Shown piece by piece: positions 1-8,380 of a stretch of DNA of 64,000 bases. The position numbers and the translations under genes were made by a program. The stretch lies in assembly GCF_000014045.1 (NCBI RefSeq), contig NC_008209.1:620001-684000 (forward strand), read 5' to 3'. The notes below the pieces were generated by a model. The model ran no database searches and had not been told where the DNA came from. It worked only from the letters and a program-made list of their open reading frames with translations. Origin of the DNA: Roseobacter denitrificans OCh 114 (GTDB taxonomy: Bacteria > Pseudomonadota > Alphaproteobacteria > Rhodobacterales > Rhodobacteraceae). Numbering within the stretch: the first letter of the stretch is position 1; every line of letters starts with the position of its first letter.

Positions 1-1041
1 GGTGAACAGCGCGGAGCCGTGCGTGCGGGGCAAAAGACCCGTTTCACATACGATATCACGGATTTCATCGGTTTTACGACCGTCGATCCGCTTGCCCGTT
101 TTCACCACGTCGCCGCGCAGGATGGAGGCTTCAAGCCCTTTCATCGCGGAGCCGAGGTTGGGGTCTTCTTTCTGCTCGTCACTCAGCGCGGCCATGATGG
201 TTTCACGGGCGGCAGCAACAGCTGTGGTGCGTTCCTGCTTGTCGGAAATCGCGAAAGCGGCGCGCATCTCTGTCTCACCGGCAGCTTTGACCGCAGCGGA
301 AAGCTCAGAGTAATCGGGCGGTGAAAAGTCAAACGGCTCCTTGGCGCAGTCTTCTGCCAGATCAATGATCAGGTCCAGCACAGGCTGGATCGCGTCATGG
401 GCAAACTTCACCGCACCCAGCATTTCCGCTTCGGACAGCTCATAGGCTTCGGATTCGACCATCATCACCGCGTCTTTGGTTCCGGCAACGACCAGATCAA
501 GGCGCTGTTCAGGGTTCAGGCGCAAATCCTGCATGTCATCAACGGTCGGGTTCAGGATATATTCGCCATCCTCAAAACCGACGCGGGCACCAGCGATTGG
601 CCCCATGAAGGGCGCGCCGGAGATGGTCAGCGCCGCCGAGGCTGCGATCATCGCGACCATATCGGGATCATTCACCAGATCGTGGGACAAAACGGTGCAC
701 ATCACCAGCACTTCGTTCTTGAAGCCGGGGACGAAGAGTGGGCGCAGCGGGCGGTCAATCAGACGTGCTGTCAGTGTCTCTTTTTCAGTCGGGCGCGCTT
801 CGCGCTTGAAGAAACCACCGGGGACTTTGCCTGCCGCGTAGTATTTTTCCTGATAATGTACGGTCAGCGGAAAGAAATCCTGACCCGGTTTTTGTTTCTT
901 GGCAAAGGTGACGTTTGCCATGACGCTGGTCTCGCCCAGCGTTGCAATCACCGACCCATCCGCTTGGCGGGCCACTTTTCCTGTTTCGAGTGTGAGCGTC
1001 TCTTCGCCCCACTCAATCGATTTTTTCGTCTCGTTGAACAT
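1..1041 (-). CDS. pnp: Polyribonucleotide nucleotidyltransferase (PNPase), N-terminal part
   Basis: Reading the minus strand from the ATG at 1041 gives 347 uninterrupted codons running off the left edge of the window. The protein begins [20 protein letters not shown] and continues through the first RNase PH-like domain ([20 protein letters not shown], then [11 protein letters not shown]) into the alpha-helical linker and the start of the second RNase PH domain. PNPase degrades RNA 3' to 5' by phosphorolysis and forms a trimer in the cytoplasm. The C-terminal catalytic part and the KH and S1 domains lie outside the window. Usually pnp follows rpsO directly; here rpsO is about 3.5 kb upstream. 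Confidence 0.97.
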   Translation of the reverse strand, partial: MFNETKKSIEWGEETLTLETGKVARQADGSVIATLGETSVMANVTFAKKQKPGQDFFPLTVHYQEKYYAAGKVPGGFFKREARPTEKETLTARLIDRPLRPLFVPGFKNEVLVMCTVLSHDLVNDPDMVAMIAASAALTISGAPFMGPIAGARVGFEDGEYILNPTVDDMQDLRLNPEQRLDLVVAGTKDAVMMVESEAYELSEAEMLGAVKFAHDAIQPVLDLIIDLAEDCAKEPFDFSPPDYSELSAAVKAAGETEMRAAFAISDKQERTTAVAAARETIMAALSDEQKEDPNLGSAMKGLEASILRGDVVKTGKRIDGRKTDEIRDIVCETGLLPRTHGSALFT

Positions 1042-1495
1042 CTACGTTTCCTGTTTCGGCCCATTGGCCATTTCATAGAGGGCGAATTCCCCCTGACCCC
1101 GGTATCTTCTTTTGGCGGCGCTGAGGTCCGGGCGCCGGCTTTCAGATTGCGAGGGCATACACGAGATGCGGGCATTTGGAAAGGGATGGATGCACGGGCG
1201 GAATCCGCGGCCGATACGGCCTGCGGTGGCTGCCCGCCGTCGCAGATACCGGTGGGAAACCACAGCCCGCGCAGGCACGGGCAGAGCGGTTGGTGTTTGG
1301 TAGGTTTGTTCAGGGATAATGAACTAACGACAGCACGCCAGCATGATGTCGCCTTGTGCAGAGCGCGCCCGTCTTTCGGCGCGCCTTGCGGTTTTAGAGC
1401 GTCTGACGAATTACCTGAAACATCGAGTATCACGTAACGCGTTGAACCCTTGGTTTCAGGCAGCGTTACGTGATCGAGGTTTTTGCCATGACGCT
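1042..1495. other. Intergenic region upstream of pnp, no convincing gene
   Basis: This gap of about 450 bp separates the symporter stop from the pnp start. Open frames here are short and their predicted proteins look like out-of-frame GC-rich DNA. It holds a 7-bp inverted repeat (1363-1369 with 1378-1384, loop of 8) and most of a dispersed palindromic repeat (1395-1498). The pnp promoter should lie here, but I could not pick a convincing one. Confidence 0.6.
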
Positions 1496-1498
1496 TTA
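1395..1498 (+). repeat. Dispersed imperfect palindromic repeat, copy A
   Basis: The ends are TAGAGCGTC (1395-1403) and GACGCTTTA (1490-1498), an 8/9 inverted terminal match. A perfect 12-bp inverted repeat lies inside: ATCACGTAACGC at 1429-1440 and its complement at 1463-1474. The same sequence recurs in inverse orientation at 26415-26513, sharing TAGAGCGTCTGACG, ATCACGTAACGCGTTGAA and TCAGGCAGC. The right end supplies the TAA stop (1496-1498) of the symporter. It may act as an RNA hairpin that stops transcription or protects 3' ends; function is inferred. Confidence 0.75.
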
Positions 1499-3049
1499 GT
1501 GGCTGAACTTCTTGATTTCACCCGACTTGAGGCGGGCGCTGTAGCTGGCCAGTTCCGCGCGTACCAGTTTCATCAGGAAGTAGAGCGCAAAGATGTTCAC
1601 AACAGCCATGGCAAAGATCGCCGCATCCGAGAAGTCAATGACAGGGCCAAGGCTGGCCGCGGCACCGATCACGATGAAGATGCAGAAGATGACCTTGAAT
1701 ACCAGCTCAGAGGTTTTGCCTTCACCAAACAGATACGTCCATGCTTTCAGCCCGTAGTAGGACCACGAAATCATGGTCGAGAAGGCAAAGAGCACAACCG
1801 CAATTGCGAGAATGAAGGGGAACCAGCTGATGCCGGATGCGAAGGCTGCCGAGGTCAGCGCCACGCCCGAATTCCCATCAACCGTCGCAATCGCAGAGCC
1901 TGCTTCGTTCAGCATGTAATTGCCGGTTGCTTCATCAATGATCAACTGTTGCGAGATGATGATCACCAGGGCTGTCATTGTGCAGATCACCACCGTGTCG
2001 ATCAAAGGTTCCAGCAGGGAGACAAACCCTTCGGTGATCGGTTCCTTGGTTTTCACGGCAGAGTGCGCAATCGCTGCGGAACCCACGCCCGCCTCGTTCG
2101 AAAACGCCGCCCGCTTGAACCCCTGGATCAAAGCACCGACGAAACCGCCCGCGACCCCAAGCCCGGTAAAGGCGCCAACAAAGATCTGACCAAAGGCCCA
2201 GCCGATCATATCGAAGTTCACGATCAGAATGATGAGCGCGGCACCGACATACATGATGCCCATGAAGGGAACGACTTTTTCGGTCACCTTGGCGATGGAT
2301 TTGATCCCGCCGACGATCACGGCGAACACCACACCGGCAAAGATGATACCCGTGATCCAGCCGGGATAGTCCCCGGTGATCTGGGTGATCTGTGCATGTG
2401 CTTGGTTGGCCTGAAACATGTTGCCTCCACCAAGTGCGCCAAGAATACAGAACACTGAGAAGAGGACAGCCAGAATCTTGCCACCGGGCAGGCCAAGCTC
2501 ATCAAAACCTTTGGACATGTAATACATCGGACCACCGGAAACGGTGCCATCGGGGTATTCGTTACGGTATTTGACGCCGAGCGTACATTCGGTGAATTTC
2601 GAGGCCATGCCGAGCAGACCCGCAAGGATCATCCAGAATGTCGCCCCCGGCCCGCCGATGCCCACCGCAACAGCCACACCGGCAATATTGCCGAGGCCGA
2701 CCGTACCGGAAAGCGCGGTTGCAAGGGCCTGAAAGTGGCTGACCTCGCCTGCGTCATCGGGATCGGAATAGTCCCCTTTGACCAGAGAGATCGCGTGACC
2801 AAAGAAGCGAAGCTGCACGAAACCGAAATAGATGGTGAAAATCGTTGCAGCAATTACCAGCCACATCACGATCCATGGGAAGCTCGTGCCCGGAAAAGGC
2901 GCGAAGATCAGGCCAACAAACGGCCCGGTAAATGTTGCGAAGATTTCGTTGACGCGGGCGTCAAGAGAGCTTGCCTCTTGCGCCATGACCGGATTGGCCA
3001 TCGTCGCGAGTGCGGCAGAGGCTGCCAGATAGTTAAGCTTTTTGAGCAT
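1496..3049 (-). CDS. Alanine/glycine:cation symporter family protein (AGCS)
   Basis: This 517-residue inner-membrane protein matches the sodium:alanine/glycine symporter family in length and in motifs such as SGTVGLGNIAGVAVAVGIGG (about 113-132), GGPMYYM and FSNEAGVGSAAIAHS. It has about ten hydrophobic helices. An N-terminal stretch ending in ANPVMAQE looks like a cleavable signal, seen in some family members. It should import small amino acids with Na+ or H+. The start at 3049 has AAGGAAA just upstream. It lies 10 bp after the universal stress gene, so the two are probably co-transcribed. The stop codon is inside repeat copy A. Confidence 0.92.
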   Translation of the reverse strand: MLKKLNYLAASAALATMANPVMAQEASSLDARVNEIFATFTGPFVGLIFAPFPGTSFPWIVMWLVIAATIFTIYFGFVQLRFFGHAISLVKGDYSDPDDAGEVSHFQALATALSGTVGLGNIAGVAVAVGIGGPGATFWMILAGLLGMASKFTECTLGVKYRNEYPDGTVSGGPMYYMSKGFDELGLPGGKILAVLFSVFCILGALGGGNMFQANQAHAQITQITGDYPGWITGIIFAGVVFAVIVGGIKSIAKVTEKVVPFMGIMYVGAALIILIVNFDMIGWAFGQIFVGAFTGLGVAGGFVGALIQGFKRAAFSNEAGVGSAAIAHSAVKTKEPITEGFVSLLEPLIDTVVICTMTALVIIISQQLIIDEATGNYMLNEAGSAIATVDGNSGVALTSAAFASGISWFPFILAIAVVLFAFSTMISWSYYGLKAWTYLFGEGKTSELVFKVIFCIFIVIGAAASLGPVIDFSDAAIFAMAVVNIFALYFLMKLVRAELASYSARLKSGEIKKFSH

Positions 3050-3059
3050 TGTGTTTTCC

Positions 3060-3497
3060 TTATGGGACCACGGTGACGGGGACGGTGGCTTGCATCACCA
3101 GATTGGCAGTGGAGCTGCCGAAAATGCGTTGTGACAGACCGGTTTCGGTTGAGCGACCGACGATAATCTGGTCGGCGGATGAACTGGACGCGATGGATTC
3201 AAGCGTGTCTGACACATTGCCGTGCCGGACCTTGCCCTGGGCTGTGACGCCTTTTTCTTTCAAACTGTCCAAGGCGGGCTGCACGACGCGGGCCATTGCC
3301 GTGGAAATCTCTTCTTCGCGGCGCTTGTGTCGTTGTGCGTTTTCTTCGGCGGTCTGGAAGGAATAGGGCGACCATTCGATGACATAGACCACCAGAAGCG
3401 TGCAGTTTCCGATGAGTTTTGCCAATTCTTCGCCATATGCCAGTGCACGCTCGCCTGAGCTGTGGCCATCAAGGCCCACTAGCAGTGTTGTTGTCAT
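3060..3497 (-). CDS. Universal stress protein (UspA family)
   Basis: A 145-residue single Usp domain. It starts with the strand TTTLLVGLDGHSSGERAL and ends with the nucleotide-binding motif region VGRSTETGLSQRIFGSSTANLV followed by VTVV, typical of ATP-binding Usp proteins. It is cytoplasmic and its precise role is unknown; homologues help survival under energy or redox stress. It is the first gene of a two-gene unit with the AGCS symporter and has a strong candidate promoter plus two upstream direct repeats, suggesting activator control. Confidence 0.92.
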   Translation of the reverse strand: MTTTLLVGLDGHSSGERALAYGEELAKLIGNCTLLVVYVIEWSPYSFQTAEENAQRHKRREEEISTAMARVVQPALDSLKEKGVTAQGKVRHGNVSDTLESIASSSSADQIIVGRSTETGLSQRIFGSSTANLVMQATVPVTVVP

Positions 3498-3616
3498 TGT
3501 GAGTTTTCTCCTGTCCGCCCGCCCATAACCTGGGTCTGTGGCCGGGAGAGGGGGTCCTGTTATTCAGGCCGGTCGCAAACGGTAAGCGGGTTTATTTCCA
3601 CGACCTCTCACAACTG

Positions 3617-3644
3617 ATGATAGAAGAAAACAAGGAATTGTTAA
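3617..3644 (-). promoter_or_regulatory. Sigma-70-type promoter of the universal stress gene
   Basis: On the minus strand, TTAACA (3644-3639) and TATCAT (3622-3617) are separated by 16 bp. Each matches the consensus at five of six positions. Transcription would begin near 3610, about 115 bp before the start codon at 3497. The DNA here is markedly AT-rich compared with its surroundings. Confidence 0.55.
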
Positions 3645-3659
3645 CCTTCATTTTCCCAA

Positions 3660-3712
3660 GATGCAGTGTTTTTGACCAAAATTAACCGCTGATGCAGTGA
3701 ATATGACCAAAA
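3660..3712 (-). promoter_or_regulatory. Two 22-bp direct repeats, probable activator operators
   Basis: GATGCAGTG-N4-TGACCAAAA occurs at 3660-3681 and again at 3691-3712. Both 9-mers are identical between copies and only the 4-bp spacer differs. The period is 31 bp, close to three helical turns. The copies lie about 50-71 and 81-102 bp upstream of the inferred start site of the usp promoter, where tandem activator sites are expected. I do not recognise the regulator. Confidence 0.55.
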
Positions 3713-3771
3713 CACAGAGGATGCGCGTCTGGGTGCGCAGCGCAGCCTGCGGATATCTTGCCCGCTGTCAT

Positions 3772-4362
3772 TCAGAATTGAGCCGTCGCAGCCAGCGCAA
3801 CGACCACCATCATGGAGGCGGCCATGGCGATGTTGATGGCCCTTTGTGTCCGGTCTGGGAGGTTCATTCTGCGCAGGCTGATCCCAAGATAAAGCCATGC
3901 GATATGAATGGGTATCCAAATGGCGTTCACGATCAGAAATTTCAGCGTGATTTCCAGTACCAGATTGCCCGGCAGAAACCCGAAACCGGAAAACAGGGCT
4001 GTATTCACCGCGTAAGCCTTGGGGTTGATCGCCTGCAAGGCGATCCCGCCGATGACGCCCGGCGGTTTTTGCCTCTCGATAAACGCGATCTTACTGCCCG
4101 CAAATGCGATCCGCAGCGCGAGGTATGTCAGATAAGCGACGGAGGCGAAAAACAATATGATGCGCAAGCGGGGGTCGGCGAGAAGAAAGGCGGTCAGCCC
4201 GCTCACGACGGCCAGACACACAAGGTTGGTGCCAATGAACAGCCCGGCCAGATAGCGCACGCCCGCCTGCGCTCCGAATGATGCGCCGACACCGGCAGCG
4301 GACAAAACGCCGGGACCGGGGGTGATGATGAGGAAAAAGACAGCGGCGGCAAAGGTATACAT
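3772..4362 (-). CDS. LysE family translocator
   Basis: A 196-residue inner-membrane protein with about five or six hydrophobic segments. The N-terminus contains FFLIITPGPGVLSAAGVGASFGAQAG, the TPGP signature of the LysE/RhtB export family, and the middle contains LQAINPKAYAVNTALF, the second conserved region (NPKA). Family members export amino acids or small metabolites; the substrate cannot be read from sequence. It is a single gene between rpsO and the universal stress gene, with its own gap on each side. Confidence 0.9.
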   Translation of the reverse strand: MYTFAAAVFFLIITPGPGVLSAAGVGASFGAQAGVRYLAGLFIGTNLVCLAVVSGLTAFLLADPRLRIILFFASVAYLTYLALRIAFAGSKIAFIERQKPPGVIGGIALQAINPKAYAVNTALFSGFGFLPGNLVLEITLKFLIVNAIWIPIHIAWLYLGISLRRMNLPDRTQRAINIAMAASMMVVVALAATAQF

Positions 4363-4412
4363 GTCGCAACCCTAGCGGAAGCAGGCGCGGTTGTGCAGGT
4401 GTCCCGCCCATT

Positions 4413-4440
4413 AAAAAACCGCGTCAAAAGACGCGGTTTT
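4413..4440 (-). terminator. Rho-independent terminator downstream of rpsO
   Basis: AAAACCGCGTC (4415-4425) pairs perfectly with GACGCGGTTTT (4430-4440) around a 4-base loop. Read on the minus strand the stem is followed by a T run. It lies about 100 bp after the rpsO stop and 50 bp before the LysE gene start, so it should end the rpsO transcript and isolate rpsO from pnp. Confidence 0.8.
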
Positions 4441-4536
4441 ATCGGTATTGCGCTGCGCCCTTTTGGCGTGATTAGACCTAGCCGGTTTCGGGCAGGTCAA
4501 AGCCGTCTATTTGCGCGCGGGGTTGGAGTGGTCTGA

Positions 4537-4806
4537 TTAACGACGCAGTCCAAGACGTTTGATCAGGTCCTGATACCGTGCTTCGTCTTTGGCTTTTGTG
4601 TAGTCCAGAAGCTTGCGGCGCGTTGCCACCATCTTGAGCAGGCCACGGCGGCCGTGGTTGTCTTTCTTATGCGTTTTGAAGTGCTCTGTCAGCGTCGCAA
4701 TGCGCGAGCTGAGGATGGCGACCTGTACTTCGGGCGACCCTGTATCGCCTTCCTTGGTCGCGAACTCTTTCATGACGCGGGCTTTTTCTTCTGCTGTAAT
4801 CGACAT
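4537..4806 (-). CDS. rpsO: 30S ribosomal protein S15
   Basis: The 89-residue protein is full length and has the S15 signature: [19 protein letters not shown] near the N-terminus, then [19 protein letters not shown] and the C-terminal LGLRR. S15 binds 16S rRNA early in assembly of the small subunit platform. It has a candidate promoter about 110 bp upstream and its own terminator downstream, so it seems to be a single-gene unit instead of part of the usual rpsO-pnp operon. Confidence 0.98.
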   Translation of the reverse strand: MSITAEEKARVMKEFATKEGDTGSPEVQVAILSSRIATLTEHFKTHKKDNHGRRGLLKMVATRRKLLDYTKAKDEARYQDLIKRLGLRR

Positions 4807-4913
4807 CGGGGTCTCCTAATTCTAAAGGTTTCAGTAAGGCGCAGGCCGGGATGTCGTCCAGCACAGGCCCGTGGAGGTTCGCCGTGAGAACGGATTCTTT
4901 CCGGCGATGGGCG

Positions 4914-4942
4914 CGTATAGGCAGGTTTTTGTCGGAAGGCAA
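4914..4942 (-). promoter_or_regulatory. rpsO: Candidate promoter of rpsO
   Basis: On the minus strand TTGCCT (4942-4937) and TATACG (4919-4914) are 17 bp apart. This would give a leader of about 100 nt before the rpsO start at 4806, long enough for the S15 autoregulation known in other bacteria. Matches are 4/6 at each hexamer, so this is a moderate call. Confidence 0.45.
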
Positions 4943-4976
4943 TTATTGAATCGCTGCGATTGCCGCTTTGCGCGCC

Positions 4977-5872
4977 TTAAACTGGTTCAAGGCCAATGCG
5001 CCTCGCGGAACTGCTGGGAATCACTGTGATACCCGATGCGTCCAAACCCGGATCGCCGTGGATTTGAGCCACGCAGCGCCCGTTCATCAGCACCAGTGCC
5101 ACCTGCGCGTCGAAAGGGACTTTTCCAACACCTATATCCGGTGCCGACGCGTCGACAATGGTATCATTCCAGACCAACATCAGGGTGTCCTGACCCGTTT
5201 CATGATCCAAAACTTCGCCCGTTTGGCCGTTTTTTTCCAATCGCTTGGTGCGAATGGCGGTGCGCTGGTGTCTTCAATCATCTGGTCCTGCGGCAGGGTC
5301 GCCGTATCGTCCACGGTTTGTGTCGCTCTGCCTTTTGTGTCAGGCGCGATGCTGTTGGCGTGCGGGTCATGCGCGGTGTCATTCAGCATTTCTTTGTCAA
5401 GCGCGCCGGACAGCGGCCCCATTCGAAGCCAAAGCGGATCAGGGACACTTTCACGATCGGGGAAAAGCGGTCCTTTGTCGCTTGGCAGTCGGTCGACGAA
5501 GATATCCTTGTCCTGTCCCAGGACGGCAAAGGGTACGGGCATGTCCGTGGTGGGTGAAACGGGTCCTGCCAGATCGGTATGGTGATCGCCCGGAGTCGGA
5601 CCGAAGACATAGTCCTCTTTGCGTGGCGGCTCTGGCCCTTCGTCCCTGTCAGGGGATAACAGAAACGGGTCACCGGATAAATCCGGTCCCAATGTGTATG
5701 CCTGACCAGAAACAAGGATCAGATCGCAGTGATCGGACGGTCCCAAGTCGCCGTCGACCACTCCGTTTTCCGGGTCCGTTTCGGGCTGGGACACAAAGAA
5801 GGAGGCCGCGCTGACACCAATCACACCCATCAAACCGGCTAACCACAGCATACGCGGCCTCTGATTGTACAA
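4977..5872 (-). pseudogene. Frameshifted calcium-binding-type (RTX-like tail) protein
   Basis: Two minus-strand frames appear to be one gene. The first (5872 down to 5180) starts with a membrane or signal segment, MLWLAGLMGVIGVSAASFF, followed by an acidic, proline-rich region. The second (5240 down to 4977) reads GEVLDHETGQDTLMLVWNDT, similar to the C-terminal tail of Rhodobacteraceae hemolysin-type calcium-binding proteins. They join at a run of seven A residues (minus strand, 5236-5230); an eighth A would give one frame of about 297 residues through DWKKNGQTGEV. No GGxGxD nonapeptide repeats are visible. Natural decay, slippage or a sequencing error are all possible. Function unknown. Confidence 0.6.
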
Positions 5873-5961
5873 AACACGTCAACAAATCACTCAGACAGCG
5901 GTGTAATGCTAAAACATAACCACCGGGTTAATCGTGCTGTGCTGCGCAAACCTCGCCCTTG

Positions 5962-6543
5962 TCAGACGTCGGTGTGTGAAAAGCTCGGGAACACAAACCT
6001 CTGGGTATCGTCACGAATATAAAGCGGATGCTGGGCGGAGCCGTCCTTGTTCAGCTTGAGGCAGTTCAGCGGTTTACCCGTCCCCCGCAGCGCGCTGACC
6101 GTACGCATAACGACATCCACATAGCGTTTGTGAAGTTTCCCATATGCCATCAGAACCTCATCAACCTGCGCGGCCTCTTCCATCATATTGGGCAGGTTAT
6201 CCGCACTGCAGGCGAGGGCTGGGTCATGCGGCACGTCCTTGGGATTCGTGGCGCGCCAGTCCAGAATGTTTGTTTTCACATAGCGGGTGAAGCCCCAGCG
6301 TCTGGCAAAACGCACCTCCTTGTTGCATGTCGGGTCCGATACTTCTGCGCTGGCGACAGACGGGTTCTGGCCTACGAACATGATGGTGCGGGGGGGATCG
6401 CCCTGTCGGGTCCAGTCGCGGGTCAGCACATGTCGATAGCGCCCGCATGGAGAGAAGATCGCCCCGCCGGTGACGCCATCGCCAAGGCGCAGGTGCACCT
6501 TTCCGCCGGGATCATGAAGGGTCGCGGGGGTGTCTTTGCGCAT
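5962..6543 (-). CDS. DUF1643 domain-containing protein
   Basis: The 193-residue protein carries the DUF1643 pattern: CGRYRHVLTRDW, then IMFVGQNPSVASAEVSDPTC and VRFARRWGFTRYVKTNILDWRATNP, equivalent to the MLNPSTAD...RRWGY motif in homologues. No enzymatic activity is established for this family. It is cytoplasmic and lies alone between the four-helix membrane protein gene and the frameshifted gene. The start at 6543 is the first ATG; alternatives downstream would cut into the conserved region. Confidence 0.85.
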   Translation of the reverse strand: MRKDTPATLHDPGGKVHLRLGDGVTGGAIFSPCGRYRHVLTRDWTRQGDPPRTIMFVGQNPSVASAEVSDPTCNKEVRFARRWGFTRYVKTNILDWRATNPKDVPHDPALACSADNLPNMMEEAAQVDEVLMAYGKLHKRYVDVVMRTVSALRGTGKPLNCLKLNKDGSAQHPLYIRDDTQRFVFPSFSHTDV

Positions 6544-6642
6544 GCGCCCAATCTGCCTGTGATTTTGTGACCACCCCCACCTTCGTGCATTTTACGCCGA
6601 AGCGAAAGGTCACAAGGCCCGCCGTTACCCCTATCTGAAAAC

Positions 6643-6670
6643 AAAAAACCGCCCCGAAAATCGGAGCGGC
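6643..6670 (-). terminator. Rho-independent terminator after the membrane protein gene
   Basis: On the minus strand CCGCTCCG pairs with CGGGGCGG (one G-U or mismatch) around a short AT loop and is followed by a run of six T. It lies 18 bp past the stop of the gene at 6688-7176. Confidence 0.75.
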
Positions 6671-6687
6671 CTTGATCAGGGGGTGGT

Positions 6688-7176
6688 TTAGCCCAGGGCG
6701 AGTTGCGTGCGCTTGGGCAGTTCCATGACCACGCCGCGGCTTTCCAGTATCGCAGCGGCGACGAGCGCATAGACGATGTGACCCCAAAGCGCGACCCAGG
6801 TGATGCCGGTAAAGCCAAGGAAGGGTTTCATTCCAGCCACCAGATGCGCCATGCCGTATAGGGCAAAGGCCCACAGGGCGACACCATAGACGATGGCGGT
6901 GATGCTCCAATGCAGCTTGGGCAAGATGGCGATCTGCACCGGGCGGGCGATGGCAAAATAACCGACGACGTAAAACAGCAATCCGGTCAGGCTGTGCAAG
7001 AGGTAGGCGGCACCGGAAGGGTTCGTACCGAACACCGATTTGATCGTTGCGCCGGCCAGACCCACAGGTGCCAGTTTCGCGTGGCCGAAAAGGGGGCTGA
7101 GTGCTTGACCGAAGACATCAAAAGCAATCGTTGCAAAGGCGCCGGCAGTAAGGAGTGTAAGAGCGGTACGTTTCAT
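6688..7176 (-). CDS. Hypothetical four-helix membrane protein
   Basis: I do not recognise a named family. The 162-residue protein has a hydrophobic N-terminus (MKRTALTLLTAGAFATIAFDVF) and three more probable membrane helices near residues 50-75, 88-113 and 122-147, the second rich in aromatic residues, with several conserved-looking His residues (LLHSLTG, LHWS, MAHLVAG). An upstream in-frame ATG at 7233 exists, but the start at 7176 has a good AAAGGA ribosome site and gives a normal N-terminus. A terminator follows directly, so it is probably monocistronic. Confidence 0.75.
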   Translation of the reverse strand: MKRTALTLLTAGAFATIAFDVFGQALSPLFGHAKLAPVGLAGATIKSVFGTNPSGAAYLLHSLTGLLFYVVGYFAIARPVQIAILPKLHWSITAIVYGVALWAFALYGMAHLVAGMKPFLGFTGITWVALWGHIVYALVAAAILESRGVVMELPKRTQLALG

Positions 7177-7257
7177 ATCGTGTAGTCCTTTCGGGGTCAT
7201 TTCTGTTTCGCTTGACCTCGATATGGGCGACATGCGGCACCACGTGAATGCTGTTCA

Positions 7258-7305
7258 CGCACCGCTGATGCGGTGCGCCGTTTCTGTAACAATCGATGTA
7301 ACAAT
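7258..7305. repeat. Hairpin and short direct repeat upstream of the membrane protein gene
   Basis: CGCACCGC (7258-7265) pairs perfectly with GCGGTGCG (7270-7277) around a TGAT loop. Next to it TGTAACAAT occurs twice (7285-7293 and 7297-7305) with a 12-bp period. No T run follows on the minus strand, so this is not a classical terminator for truB. It could be a regulatory site for the gene starting at 7176. Confidence 0.4.
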
Positions 7306-7363
7306 GGCCATGAATTGATGACGCGGGCGCGAGATTTACGACGAATTGAAACAATCGGTCGTG

Positions 7364-8275
7364 TCAGTCCGGGGCGTTGATCACGCGTACCGGGTGCAAT
7401 TCGCCGGATTTATACCGCCCGATGGCGATTGCGCGGCTTTCAAACGACGCCCAGCAGGTTTCGCCGTACTCGATGCCGCTTGCCAAAACCATACCGGGGT
7501 TGCCATTGCGCAGGCGCACCGCCCCCTCCGCAGTGGCTTTGACCTCGGGCATATCATCAAGCGCGGTTTCCAGCGGCTGGACATGCGCGTCAAGCTCAGG
7601 GGTCCGGGCGAGCGCTTCGATCGTCTCAAGATCCGCTGCGTTTTTAGCATCAAACGGGCCGGACCAGATCCGGCGCAAGGACCGCACATGCGCCAGACAT
7701 CCAAGAGCAGCACCCAGATCGCGCGCGATCGAACGCACGTAGCCGCCCTTGCCGCAGACCATCTCAAGCAGCACATGATCCGCGTCCGGGCGGTCGATCA
7801 GCAGCAGACTGTCCACATAGAGTGGTCGCGCCGCGAGGGTCATCTCCTCACCATCGCGCGCGCGCTTATACGCCCGCTCGCCATCGACCTTGACGGCGGA
7901 GAACTGCGGCGGGACCTGTTCGATATCCCCGATGAACGCGCTCAGCGCTTCCTTGATCTCATCCTCTGTCGGGCGCAGGTCGCTTTGCGCGATCACTTCG
8001 CCCTCGGCGTCATCGGTATTGGTCGCTTGCCCAAGGCGAATTTCAAATTCATAGGCCTTTAGGGCACCCGTCACATAGGGTACGGTTTTCGTCGCCTCCC
8101 CCAAGGCCACGGCCAGAACGCCCGTTGCATCAGGGTCGAGCGTACCGGCATGGCCTGCCTTCTTGGCATCCAGTGCCCAACGGACCTTGTTGACCACAGC
8201 CGTAGACGTGAGCCCAGCGGGTTTGTCCACAATTAGCCAGCCGGAAATATCGCGTCCCTTGCGCCTGCGCCCCAT
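7364..8275 (-). CDS. truB: tRNA pseudouridine(55) synthase
   Basis: The 303-residue enzyme converts U55 of tRNA to pseudouridine. It contains [13 protein letters not shown] at the start, [13 protein letters not shown] with the catalytic Asp (about residues 41-53), and [18 protein letters not shown], all typical of TruB, plus a C-terminal PUA-like part ending in HPVRVI. The ATG at 8275 is preceded by AAGGAG. The gene keeps its usual association with rbfA upstream and rpsO downstream, but non-translation genes lie in both gaps. Confidence 0.97.
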   Translation of the reverse strand: MGRRRKGRDISGWLIVDKPAGLTSTAVVNKVRWALDAKKAGHAGTLDPDATGVLAVALGEATKTVPYVTGALKAYEFEIRLGQATNTDDAEGEVIAQSDLRPTEDEIKEALSAFIGDIEQVPPQFSAVKVDGERAYKRARDGEEMTLAARPLYVDSLLLIDRPDADHVLLEMVCGKGGYVRSIARDLGAALGCLAHVRSLRRIWSGPFDAKNAADLETIEALARTPELDAHVQPLETALDDMPEVKATAEGAVRLRNGNPGMVLASGIEYGETCWASFESRAIAIGRYKSGELHPVRVINAPD

Positions 8276-8380
8276 GATACACTCCTTAGATACGTGCCGC
8301 GCTCTTAGCGTCAGAAAAACCCGCTGCCCAGCCCCGAAATGACAGATGCGACGCGGCGGCGATCAAAACCACACAACGGT

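Noticed and set aside
1343..2458. Plus-strand open frame of about 371 codons opposite the symporter and repeat copy A
   Set aside because: The symporter frame has all AGCS motifs; the opposite frame is low in hydrophobic residues and unlike any family.
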